In this document: positions 36,101 through 46,701 of the stretch, in pieces
Layout of the letters: the number at the start of each line of letters is the position of its first letter
How positions within the stretch are numbered: position 1 is the stretch's first letter
Assembly: GCA_947034895.1 (NCBI GenBank)
Contig: OX344764.1
Location: forward strand, 68,863,348 to 68,927,347
Source: Rhytidiadelphus loreus
Taxonomy: Eukaryota > Streptophyta > Bryopsida > Hypnales > Hylocomiaceae
Direction: 5' to 3'
DNA length: 64,000 nt
Notes under the pieces: generated by a model
What the model was told of the DNA's origin: nothing
Database searches by the model: none
The model's input: the letters and a program-made list of their open reading frames with translations, nothing else
Translations under genes and position numbers: made by a program

Positions 36101-36694
36101 TACGAAATCATTTCACGCATCAACAAAGCTAAGAAGGTTCTGTATCAGGAGCACGGGCGGCAGCCACGTGACGAGGAAATCGCTGAATTGGTCGGTTTGA
36201 CAGTAGAGAAGATGCATTCTGTAATGAAGTCAGCTAGAGCCCCAAGTTCAATGGAGCGGCCCATTGGCAAGGAGAGAGATACTACAGTCGGGGTGAGTGT
36301 TAAAACAAATTAATAGTGATGGATTGTCTTAACGTGAACAACTATGTTATCAACTGATGCCGTTGTGCCTAATGCAAATTATTTTTGATGGTTACAGGAG
36401 CTAGTTGCTGATAGAGACGTTGAGTCACCTGAGGAGGCCATCGTAAAGCAGTTGCTCAAACAAGACGTCGAAGGTGTGCTCCGCACCCTGAATCCGAGGG
36501 AGAGGGAGGTGCTGAGACTGCGATTTGGATTGGACGATGGACGGTTCAGGACTCTAGAAGAAATAGGCATCATTTTTAAAGTTACTCGTGAGAGGATCAG
36601 ACAAATTGAGGCAAAAGCGATGAGGAAGCTGAAACAACCAGGCCGGAACAGCGTTCTACGGGAGTACCTAGAAGTGAAAACAGAATTCGAATGA
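33121..36694 (+). CDS. SIG: Plastid RNA polymerase sigma-70 factor (SIG family)
   Basis: Directs the bacterial-type plastid RNA polymerase to promoters. Seven exons: 33121-33284, 33531-33946, 34868-35151, 35270-35500, 35706-35846, 36092-36292 and 36398-36694, all GT-AG with consistent phases, 577 residues. The N-terminus ([14 protein letters not shown], Ala/Ser-rich, few acids) fits a chloroplast transit peptide. Exon 2 is an Ala- and Glu-rich helical region. Exon 3 holds region 1.2 ([16 protein letters not shown]). Exons 4-5 hold region 2: [39 protein letters not shown] and the -10-binding [14 protein letters not shown]. Exon 6 is region 3, exon 7 region 4 with [18 protein letters not shown] and the helix-turn-helix [20 protein letters not shown]. 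Region 4 is closer to bacterial primary sigmas than SIG5 is; I cannot assign the subgroup. First exon less certain than the rest. Confidence 0.95.
34012..34290 (+). repeat. Three-copy tandem repeat in the second sigma-factor intron
   Basis: Unit of about 90-100 bp: AGAAGCTTCTCTGAAAGAAG, TCTCATTTGTGTAGAATGTG, then a TTAAGATAAG-type block and TTCAGAACCTACTTTCC. Copies start near 34012, 34113 and 34205 and are diverged. Entirely intronic. Confidence 0.85.
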
Positions 36695-37031
36695 AAAAGC
36701 CTACATTTAATTTGTATTGAACCAAGAGCACAATTAGAAATTGAAAAAGATTAGTGCTACAAGCAGCAGGGTTCACGTTGTTATATAAAATTTTCTGTGA
36801 AGATTGTTCCCATTATTTGACTTAATATGATCGGGGAGAGAATTTCTCCTGCCTCGTAGAATCGACAGAAAACCCTCTCTGAAAGCGATGATCACATCAA
36901 GAAACGATGTAGATGATAGAGTAACCTACTGATCTGGGTTTACACTGAACGTCACAACTCACAAGATGTAATAATACATGGCGCATATTTGAAAACTTGC
37001 CTTTACAATGAAATTCAAATACTACATACGA
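36695..37031. other. 3' flank of the sigma factor gene
   Basis: Contains the sigma factor 3' UTR. Nothing further can be assigned. Confidence 0.4.
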
Positions 37032-37686
37032 TGAACCCCTAAATGCCTAAGGCACCCAAATCTGGTGTTTGCAAAACTTTAAAGTTAAATAAAACCTGAC
37101 CAAATTGCTACTTTTAGTAGTTTATATTTTCGAAAAATTCTTCGTGAAGTCTAGTTTTCTCATCAAAAATCCAATCTTGAAAATAAATGATAGTGATTTT
37201 TTTATTCAAGATTTTGTGCAAGGGTACCCATTGCAATCTTAAATTCATGTAGTGTTGAGAGCTCTTCAAAATGAGCTTCAAATACATTACATCTTGGAGA
37301 AAAAATCACATTCAAAATTCATTTAAAAAAATTATAGAGTAAATTTTGAGAAGCTATAAATCGATTGGAGTTATACCTGTTAGGCCCTTTAACTTCATAT
37401 TTTTTTGGTCTCCAACTTTTTAGATTTGACTTGTGAAAAGAGGATTGAAAGACCTCACATCACTTTTGCAATTTTAACACCCTCATAGTCAAACATTTTA
37501 ATCTTTCACTCCATAAGTAATATTGTTGTGTTTTCTTTTCCTATGAGATCTCTAACACGTCTTGTTTAGATTTGTACAATTATAATTTAAAAAAAATTGA
37601 TACAACTTATCAAAATGTTGGCATTTTGTTCAATTTAGACCAAATTCCAAGAAGCTGAAAACAGGCCTTGGGCATTCAGGGGTTAA
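37032..37686. mobile_element. TTAA-type TIR element between sigma and GDSL genes
   Basis: Left end AACCCCTAAATGCCTAAGGC, right end GCCTTGGGCATTCAGGGGTT: inverted ends of 20 bp with two mismatches, 655 bp in all. Flanks are TGAA (left) and TTAA (right), consistent with an aged TTAA duplication. The interior matches part of 8700-8945. It sits in the 1.3-kb gap between two convergent genes, close to both 3' ends. Confidence 0.85.
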
Positions 37687-38023
37687 GCTAGACCGTTGAG
37701 TAATAATCTAACCTTTTTCTGAATTTCCTCCCTTTCCTGCTTAGTGGTCAATTGTGAGGACACAGACAAGAAAGAGAGCAAGTACATAAGAGGTAAAACA
37801 ATTTAGTGACAGTATAAATTAATTTAATAGGTAGAACAGAATCCAAATCACCAAAGAATTACAGACGCCCAGGCACCCTAAGCTTTACCTCCTACCCAAC
37901 CCACTCGTAATGAAATAATATCATCTCCTCACTATACTACCTAAATCGAATTCCAATCGATCATCCGGACCATCCATCAATGCACAATCTGAGAGCTTTC
38001 TCCTTCCTCATATATAATCAAAC
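37687..38023. other. 3' flank of the GDSL gene
   Basis: AT-rich; should contain the GDSL 3' UTR and polyadenylation signals on the minus strand. Nothing else is seen. Confidence 0.4.
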
Positions 38024-41000
38024 TCAGCCCTGCAACTGGAGCGCCACCAGCTGCTTGATATTGATGGGGTAAATGTCCGTCGTGGTGCCCGAGAAGAAGC
38101 GTTGGCCGATGACAACGTTGGCAGCGTCAGTCGGATGGTAAGGGTCCCAGAAGAAATGGTTTTTTCTGTTGGTGCAGAATGGGACGCCGGGAAAGCAAGG
38201 CGTTAAGCCATGGTATAAGCCCACTGGAAGACCACAGCACGCTTGGTCTGCTGTCACAAAACCTGCTTACAACCAACAGCACAAAAAATTTAATGGTATC
38301 TAAACGGATCAATTGTTCAATTCAAGGGAATATTATCATTCTGTAGAATAATATCAGCTGCTTTTCACAAGAAATCCACAACACTGTTTATGGTTTAGAC
38401 TCCATCAACATGATCCACGGTTTATTAGCTTCAACGGAATAGTCTACCAGTATTAGAATTTCATTCGAAGGGAAAGTTTTTGCAACTAATTGCATAATTT
38501 ACCAAGCATACTAATTACTACCAACCATACAATCACTTTAATTTAATGCTGTCTGAACTACTTCTACAATGCAAAGAGAATGTTCTAAAACTCATTCTAC
38601 AATTCAAGTAAATTATTCTAGCTACAGAACACTCTCTATACGACCTGGTTGCTTTATTGCTATCTCGACTAATTCTACAATTCAAGCAAAATATTCCGTC
38701 TACAGCTAGAGCACCCTCTCCTTTTCGTAAGGATAACGCAACACTGTCAATGGTTTACACTTCATCAAAAATGATCGATGGTATAGCTTCGACGGAATAG
38801 TCTACTAGTATTTGAATTTCATTCAAGGAGAGTTTCTGCACCGAATTATATGATCACCGAGCATAATAATTACAAACAACCAAACAACCACGTTAATGTA
38901 TTGCTAGCTTAACCAATTCTGCAATTCAAGGAAATCGTTCTACAGTACACTCTCCTTTTCAGAAGGCCATTATCTTCTTTATTTTCGCTTTAATTTCACT
39001 TGATTTGGTTTAATGTGCCTCGACTTGGCTCTAATTAAGTTAGTTGGCACTGTTCTCAAAAGGTGCTTAGAATGGAACGATTCTGACAACGTTAATATTG
39101 AACTCGTCAGAATGACTTATGTCATTGCAAGGCATTAAATGACATTATTGATGTCATTATAATGCATTACAATGAAAGAGTTGCGTTCTAACAACTTTCC
39201 AATATCAATCCAAGCAAGGCTCGAAGTTCCACTCCTCTCTTGTGTTACCACCAGAGCTCATCCTGGTGGTGTTACCACCAGAATGAAAGTAATGAATGTA
39301 ACAGTGTTACTAGAGTTGAAAGAGGGCAGGTAATTAGAATGGCTGAGAGATTGTACATACCGAAGCCGGAAGGGTTGTTGATGATCTGGCTGACAACATT
39401 GTAAGAATCAGCCATGACGAACCTTGCATTGGGGTATCTGCTATTTAACTCATTCACAAGGGACTTGAGGGCGGCGTTGAAACCCACAACAAGTGTGTTG
39501 TCAGACTGTACGCACTGGCCCTCTTTTGTGGAGTCCAGGGTCATTCGGTATGGTATGCATCCCAGAGGCCCCACATTCGAAATGAGAAATTTTCGTGCAC
39601 CAAGCTTCACCAACGCCTGCAATCCAAACAATACTTCATAACTATAAGAACCAGTTTGCACAAGTAAAAAAACTATTATATATCGAATGTTAATTAGCTC
39701 CCATAGTACCACATATCCATGAATTAAAAATGGCTCTATGGTACAAAATATGATTAAGATGGGGCTATGTTTTACATCATAAGAAGCAGAGAAGAACAGT
39801 GCATGCCTAAAATTAAAAAATTAAAAAAAGGAGGACATGCAAAGGAGAAAGTCCCCGTGCAAACTGCTTGAACCTGCTAATAAAAACACGGACTCACCGT
39901 CAGTTGCTGGCGATAGGTGTTAATGATTCTGGCTTGAAATTGCGGAGGGGTGTAGAGCCTCGGTGAAGGAGAACCAACGACCCAGTAGTTGTTGAGGTAA
40001 TCGTTGGAGCCCATGGTCACAGAGTAGATCGAGTTTTTGATCAGTGACGATCCTGCTGTTGCTCCCAAAATCTGCAGGATCTGCGTGGTGGTGTTCCTGA
40101 AGTTACTAATTTGTTGCCACATTGGAATTCGGTTCACCTGAAGCCAATGCAAACGTAGAAACACAGTTAGATACAGTGAAGAGGACACTATCTACGTCAC
40201 TTCAACAATTTTAACACATGGACAAGTGAGATGTTTGGGAAATTACTATCTAGCGGTGGAGACATTCTCGAGCAGAAAAGCCAAGTTCATTGAGATCAAG
40301 TTCTTAACACGACATACGAACACCTTATGCAACTTCGAAGTGGGGAGGTAGTAGACCACATCTAGTGACAGAAGCCAACCTTGTATCCATTCCAAGATCA
40401 ACAGCATAAAACCGTTAACCAAGTCATGCTTACACCACTCGCAAACTTATAAGGCCAAACAAGTTTTGATCGAAAAAGATCCGTTGCTGTTGGTATAGGT
40501 AACAAAATCAGCTCCCTATCGTTGTTAAAATCTCAACATTATAATGGACACTAATTTCATGACTTCAAAATGAATGGAGTTGATGAAACACAACGGTGAT
40601 GAGCGTTCATTACGACATACAAAGAGGATTGACTAATGCTTACGAAATTGAATCCCGTGAAGTCCAAGATTCCTGACCCTCCAGAAGCATAGTTCACCCC
40701 TTGTAAAATCGCTCTGCCCTTCGTTGCAGGGTCCAGAAACACAGGCACAAACGGTATCCCCAGGAGTTGCCCTGCCAATCCAGAACCAATTCAACACAAC
40801 ACACAACCATTCAAAATCGACTACCAAGGGAGTGACTACTACTAATTTAAGCCTCATATCACATTTCATTCCAACAGTCGAAAAAGAACAAAAAAGAACA
40901 AAAAAAACAAATTCTGAAAACCAAATTCAGGTCAAGGAAAACTCATCACATTACCAATGATATCTGGAACAGTTCTCCCATTGCAAAACCTGCCAGTCGC

Positions 41001-41243
41001 CTTCGGCCCACCAGGAAAATCCACTCCATTGGCACCATAGTTGGCTCTTGCCAAAGAGCCAATGTAGTTGTTGTTGCCAGCATCCACAAGGGAGTCTCCA
41101 AATATAAAACTCGCCGTTGGAAAATTACTCCCTCTACCAGTCGGAGCATTCGGAGCATTCGGAGCATTCGGAGCAGCTCCATTGAGCTTCGCACTGGCGA
41201 AGAAAATCAGAGTCCATATCGGAGCCCACTTCTGGAATGCCAT
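38024..41243 (-). CDS. GDSL esterase/lipase, secreted
   Basis: SGNH-fold serine hydrolase acting on ester bonds of lipids or cell-wall esters; exact substrate not predictable. Five exons: 40955-41243, 40644-40771, 39898-40137, 39361-39616 and 38024-38262, GT-AG with consistent phases, 383 residues, the usual family length. Residues 1-25 form a signal peptide (hydrophobic WTLIFFASA). Block I FIFGDSLVDAGNNNY carries nucleophile Ser51; block II is GVNYASGGSGIL; block III TMGSNDYLNNY carries Asn184; block V FWDPYHPTDAA carries Asp344 and His347. All four SGNH/GDSL hallmarks are intact. A Pro-Asn-Ala repeat (PNAPNAPNAP, residues 25-34), made by a 9-bp DNA repeat, sits between signal peptide and catalytic domain. 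ATG at 41243 was chosen because the open frame upstream has no ATG. Convergent with the sigma factor gene. Confidence 0.96.
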
Positions 41244-42219
41244 CCTCGTTACTGTATGTAGTCCGAGCACACCCTTGTTTCCAATTTCCGAAGAAGAAAA
41301 GAGTAGTCGAAGTGACCCTCTTTCTTCCAGAGCTCAGGAGTCCCTGAGAGTTCGGATTTGCTGGAGCCTCCAGCATCAAAGAAGAAGGTGGGGTGGGGAA
41401 GGCTGGGAGTTCATATGAGGGAGTCGTCAGTGGTGGGAGTAACTTGGTGTTGGTGAGAATAATGAGAGTGCGCCGCCAAGTGAAGGGAGTTGTACTTATG
41501 CCCCACTTCTTTTGACTGCGGGCTGTTCATTGAGTTGGGTTGGGTGCTGACTGGAGTTCAGTAATTGCATGGAGGAGTGCGTTAGAAAGTAATTGTTTAA
41601 TTAAGCTTGTAATTAAATGTGGAAGCAAGGTGGTCGGTTGTGGCTTAACTCAACTTATTAATTCTCTCTCTGGTTTTTGTTTTTGTTACTTTTTTATAAA
41701 AAAAGGAACGGTGAATGACCATTAAGAGAAAAAAATAAAAACTGAAGGGAAAAACAATCAATCAGGCTCCCCTAGGACTGCTTAACCTGGGTGGCAAGCT
41801 GTGAGGGAGAGATGCCACTCCGGCTTGTGCAGGTTTTTTGTTTTTTTATTTTGTTTAACTTATTTGGGGGCAAAGCAGAAAACATTCCAAAGAGACGGTG
41901 ACAATTGTGTTGAAGCAGAAAAAACATTCCTAACCCTCCCGTTTAGGTACATTGACGTCATGGTAACTTAGGCGATAATTTAATTGTTTTGGGGGTGGGT
42001 AATAATTATGTTCGGAAAATTATGAAAGTGCAGAAAGTGCAGAAATTATTCTCTAGCAGCATCTTCACTGGGGCGCAGAAGAATGTTTTTGTTTTCGCTT
42101 GTTTTTGACACAAATGAAACAGAATTTCATTGCAAGGGGTAAAAAAACAAGCCTGCCGACCACAGAATGGTTTGGCAAGAGGTTTGCCATAGCCAGGCTT
42201 TGAGGAGTTGGGTAGTTTA
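41244..42219. other. GDSL promoter region and intergenic DNA
   Basis: The first 250 bp upstream of the ATG is GA/CT-rich and likely 5' UTR and promoter. Beyond it no gene or repeat is seen. Confidence 0.4.
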
Positions 42220-42320
42220 GAGCATCGTCACCCATTCCCCCAAAACAAGGCTGGGGAAATGCAGGTGGCCCAAGCTCTGGAGCTCCTAGGTAGCTTTTGC
42301 CCCCCCATTCATTTCTAGCC

Positions 42321-43254
42321 TTAACTCCTAAAGGACCAAGTTGTGTTTTTTGGCAACATAAAAATTTTGGGCAAGTATGTGTGACTAGAGATTTTCATGT
42401 TTTTGGCTTAATTTTTAATGGAAGGTGTGGATGAGGAATGTCTTTCATATGCACTAAATTTCAGGGCATCTAGAAATACGAGTCAAAAGTTATGGCCTAA
42501 TGTGTTTTTTTTGGGGGGAATCCAAGCAAATAAAAAGAAATCATTTTTTTTAGAAACAAAAATTTGAAATTGTTTTTTAGGATTTATATATACATGGGAA
42601 GATTTGAATCATTCCATTTTGATCAATGAGTCAAAAGTTATGAGGTGTTTTAGTTTGAAGGAAATTATGGATTTTCTACTCTAAAATACACTTTAAAGTT
42701 TGTTATTTAACTCAATTTTCAATATTTTTGGAAAAAAATAAAAACATTAGGTGTAGATTGTTTATTACAACAAAATCAACCATTGGAATTGACATTTTTC
42801 AATTCCATAAATAAATTATTAACAATTTAATATTTTGAATCATTCTCTACATCTTTCTACTTATTTACTATTTTTTCCCTAATATATGTTGTACAATTCC
42901 AAATGATTTGAAAATTTTCAAGCATGTAGCCAACTTGCCTTGAAGAATGAATCCAAAGAAGCACCACCATTTGGAACATTTTTTTATACAAATGTGACCT
43001 TGTGAAGTGCAGCTGCTCAATTTTTTGTAAGGCCCCCAAAAGGACTTTTGTCACTTCAAACACTAATATCTTGCAATCTACACGGTTGAAATTTCTGAAA
43101 TATTTTCTATATCCTCTCAATCTAGCTTACTATAAGATCCTACAGTTACATGTGTCCAAAAATGATATTTTTCAAAACCTTGGTACTTGTATTAGAAATG
43201 ACATTTTTTCTAGCATTTTTTGTGATAAAATTGTCAAGGAACCTTAGGGGTTAC
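42321..43254 (+). mobile_element. TTAA-bounded TIR element, nested copy
   Basis: Left TTAACTCCTAAAGGACCAAG, right AACCTTAGGGGTTAC, inverted ends. 934 bp. Interior shares blocks with copies at 23.9 and 49.7 kb, including CACTAATATCTTGCAATCTA against the matching block there. Right TTAA has changed to TTAC. Nested in the TTA-flanked element, so it inserted later. Confidence 0.8.
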
Positions 43255-43384
43255 GAACACGCCAAAACAAGACAATCTCATGCATTAATGACTTGGCAAA
43301 ATCAAGAGTCAATCAACATGCTAATTGATTAAAAAAATATAAGAAATGTCCGACAAACCAGCAAATGAATAAGATAAAGCATGA

Positions 43385-43482
43385 GTCAATAAGTATGGCA
43401 GGAATGCTCTCCTAGTATTTAGAGAAAGAATTGTGTCATGATTGGATTCATAGGAGAGCATTCCTGCCATACTTATTGAGTC
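43385..43482. repeat. Near-perfect hairpin with about 30-bp arms
   Basis: TAAGTATGGCAGGAATGCTC (43390 on) with CTCCTA after it is matched exactly by TAGGAGAGCATTCCTGCCATACTTA at 43451-43475; the arms extend a few bases further with one mismatch. Loop of 36 bp. Could be a tiny MITE or yield small RNAs; no evidence of expression in the sequence. Confidence 0.85.
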
Positions 43483-43592
43483 AAATGACTCAATTGTCCT
43501 TGGCTGGATCGGCAATGGACCACTTTTTCTTTGCCAGACATGCCCAAGCCCAAGCCAAGGAGCTTCCTTGTGAATGAATAGTGATGCTCTTA

Positions 43593-45344
43593 GGTTTTTT
43601 AAGGGACTAGACCCTCTAAACTTTGCTCATTACACTTCAAATAGCACGGTCCTACATGTTTAACATGTATTATATTTGACATTGTAGAGGTAGACAAACA
43701 TTGTTTTTTATGGTGCTTCAAAGTCATATTGGGTAGGCAAGATGAATGGGCAATAAGCAAGCACTAGGGGGGAGGTCAATAGAGTGAATGAATTGATTAA
43801 AAATTTCAATGTCAACAACAGGCAAGTGGGTGGCCATACTGCCTACCTAAGGCAATTCATTAAGTTGTGTACCTTGGGTTCTAGGTTCTACTCCTAAATA
43901 TGGGCTTTTCCACCATCTTCGGGTGTAGGCCCAATTAGCAAGCAAGATGTAGCAAGCAGGGTCCATTCAACAATTCCACTTCTCCATGTTCATTTCCATG
44001 TGACATCATGGAGATGCTCTAAAGATGCCTAATTCATAAATAAAAAGTTTATTTGTATGTGAACAATTTATAAAGAAATTAAAATATCATCAATTAGGTC
44101 ACATAATAGAAGATGAAGAATAACATTGCATCTAAGTCCATCATTGAAAAAAAGTAGTCCCCTCATAGATGTGGAAGGCTATACATCTTCAAATTCAAAT
44201 TGTTCAAGCACTTTCCTCAAGATTAATTTCCAAATCTAATGCATATCTTCTACATGATCCATGTCATATTCATCACCGCAACCTATTGTATTATTTCTCC
44301 TATCAAATATTGCTATGAAGGTATCTTGAAGGAAATATCTAGGACCTTTACCTAGATTTTGAATGAGATAAATAAATAAAGCCCACATTTGCCTAACCTT
44401 ATACAAAAAAATATGCAAAAGTTAGTTTTGGGGTATGATTTATTAGACAAAGCTTACCTAAGTTGCCATGACAGTAGGGTAGCCTTGAAAAAATACAAGA
44501 TCTTGCAAAGAGTTCAAGTGCTTAGGGAAATCGTGCGTTCAAAAAGATGAGGTGGTCACATTCTCTTAAATCACAATAACTTAATTAGGGTGATTCTTTC
44601 CTTGAATCTATATTAAAAATTGCAATAGACTACTTTATGAATGCATTAGAAGATGTTTGAGGCCAAAACAAGACTGTAAGTTCCCAAGCATTCCCGAACA
44701 GCGGGGAATGTTGAGAACTGTGCCACAACAACAATCTGACGTGGTCGCGACTGTGCCACGTCAGCTAATATTAATTAACTAAATGATAATCTTGATGATA
44801 ATTTAAAAATAAATTTTTTAATATTAAAATTTTAAAATTTTAAAAAATTCTAACTGCTCCAAGGGCAAGGAATAAGCCTGAAATGGCCCTCCTTTGCCCT
44901 GAAATCTCTTGTAATGTGAAGATTTTCTTAAGACTTCACTCTATCGATTGCAAGATGATGGACTTTGAAGTTGGAAAAAAAACTTTATTTTTGGCTCTAT
45001 CTAAATTATTCAATATAATTTGACTATCTTTGAAGTGATATTTTTACAATATATATAATTTTATAAGACAATTTTCTTACCATTGCATGCAATACGGGAT
45101 CATCCTAATTGCATACTTGCAAAATTTTAGAAGTAAAATAAGATTTTTGCACTTGCTTCCATAAGCTATCCGAGTATCCATTATTTTCCCACAAACCATA
45201 AATTTTGCTCTGGAAAAAAACTATTCTACAAATGAGTACATGTCCAAATCTTATATAAAAAATTTGAAGCATTCCATTTAATATTGAATTTGTAGGAACT
45301 TCTCTAGATTCTCATTTACCACTTTAAGACTAGTTTTCATTATG
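43593..45344. other. Intergenic DNA with a SINE-like B box
   Basis: No gene. Around 43885 the sequence GGGTTCTAGGTTCTACTCC includes a near-consensus pol III B box. A solo GGAGATGCTCTAA end lies at 44010. The region around 44690-44760 has higher GC. Nothing else is assignable. Confidence 0.4.
43850..43920 (+). repeat. Possible tRNA-derived (SINE-like) segment
   Basis: GGTTCTACTCC matches the pol III B box consensus apart from one base, preceded by CTTGGGTTCTA. A convincing A box is not identified. Weak. Confidence 0.25.
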
Positions 45345-46701
45345 TTAACCCCTAAAGTCTCAAAACCTTTTTCCATCAAAAAACACTCAAAACTACCACT
45401 TTTATTGAAAAGAACAATAGTTTTATCTTAAAACTATCCTTTCACACATCTAACCAAATGTACTTGCACAAGATTAGTATAAAATGTGTGAAAGAAATTT
45501 TAGAAACTTTGACCTCCCAATTTGTAAGATATTTAGCATTCATAGTGAAGAAAATGTTTTCTTTTGTGTACCTTTTGTGACTAGATTATTTGACTTTGAA
45601 CCTTTTTAACTTAAATTTTTTGCACTCAAGATTTTGATTTTCTAATTTAAAATTTTGAAGAATTAAGTTGATAGTTTGTAAATAATTCAAAAGGAAACCT
45701 AATATACATTCTTTAAAAAATTATACAAAGATAAAAGGCAAGGATAAAAGGAAAAATTATATCATTAATAGCTCTGACAGAAATGGAATTGAAACATGCT
45801 AATTCAAATAGTGAGATTGTTTTAGCAAACAAAGTAACTTAACCATGTCAAACATCTTTTTTTTATTGTAAAATTTAGTTTATAAACGAATTCAATACAT
45901 TATTTTTCTCAAGAACATACTATAATAGTCTATAAAATATGATGGGCCATAACTTTCACATCACTAATTCAAATAGAATGAATCAAATCTTTTGTTTGTA
46001 AACAAATATATAATCTACAAGAATTTTTTTATAAACAAATCATTTCAAGTTAGTTTTTTCAATTTATTACCTAAACTCAATTGCTTTGAGCTTTTTGTGA
46101 CCTAAATCTTGCTTTCTAGCACTAATTGTAATAAAAAAAATTATGTTCCTAGAACTCTACACTGAATAGTGAAATTAGGTTGCCCTACACTAATTTCTCA
46201 TATCTAACACTTTCAGACATGGTCGACTATAGTCTGGGGCAACCTAATTTCACTATTCAGTGTAATGTATTTCCTATCTTAATTCCTAAAAGTCTAGGAA
46301 GAGAAGATGTAGATTTTGAATTTTTTTGGCAAAATAAATAATGATATGAGCAGAAACTAAACAATGATTCTTCATTTTTGCAAGTCAATTTACTTCTCTT
46401 CCCATACCTATATGAACTCATTTAGAACTTTGCACAAGAATTATGAAACATCAAGTGACCACATTAGTCATATTGTTGAAAGTAGACAAAAACTTTTTTT
46501 TCATCATACTTAAATGTACTTCATTCATTTCTTGTAGCTCCGGCATCAAGCTCTTGAAAGCATTCATAATCCACATACCAGATGCCAACTCTCTTAGGGA
46601 TTAAATAAAACTTTCAAAAAGTCCATCCATAAATTGAAATCATAGAAGACTCCCCAAATTTTCATTTGTCCCTTGAAGGGATAATGAACTTTAGGGGTTA
46701 A
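45345..46701. mobile_element. TTAA-bounded TIR element, 1.36-kb copy
   Basis: Left TTAACCCCTAAAGTCTC, right AACTTTAGGGGTTAA, TTAA intact on both sides. The right-end interior (AAATTTTCATTTGTCC followed by AAGGGATAATG) matches the right ends at 6.6 and 50.2 kb. A separate foldback (46158-46264) is inserted inside. No transposase ORF. Confidence 0.8.
46158..46264. mobile_element. 107-bp foldback MITE nested in the TTAA element
   Basis: TACACTGAATAGTGAAATTA with GGTTGCCC after it pairs perfectly with GGGCAACC followed by TAATTTCACTATTCAGTGTA. Arms of 28 bp, loop about 50 bp. TA lies at both outer ends, compatible with a TA duplication (Tc1/mariner, Stowaway type) around CACTGAATAG termini. Confidence 0.8.

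Larger units (their letters stand above)
42217..43592. mobile_element. Tourist/Harbinger-like element with TTA target duplication, carrying a nested element
   Basis: GAGCATC at 42220 and the inverted GATGCTC ending at 43589 are flanked by TTA on both sides (42217-42219, 43590-43592), the 3-bp target of PIF/Harbinger elements. Beyond the first 7 bp the arms match imperfectly (CACCCATTC against the complement of GAATGAATAG). Inside lie a complete TTAA-family element (42321-43254) and a hairpin (43385-43482). GAGCATC-type termini are common in plant MITEs. Confidence 0.65.

Noticed and set aside
40946..41418. Other-frame ORFs over the first GDSL exon
   Set aside because: Their repeats come from the 9-bp DNA repeat read in the wrong frame; the GDSL frame has all catalytic blocks.
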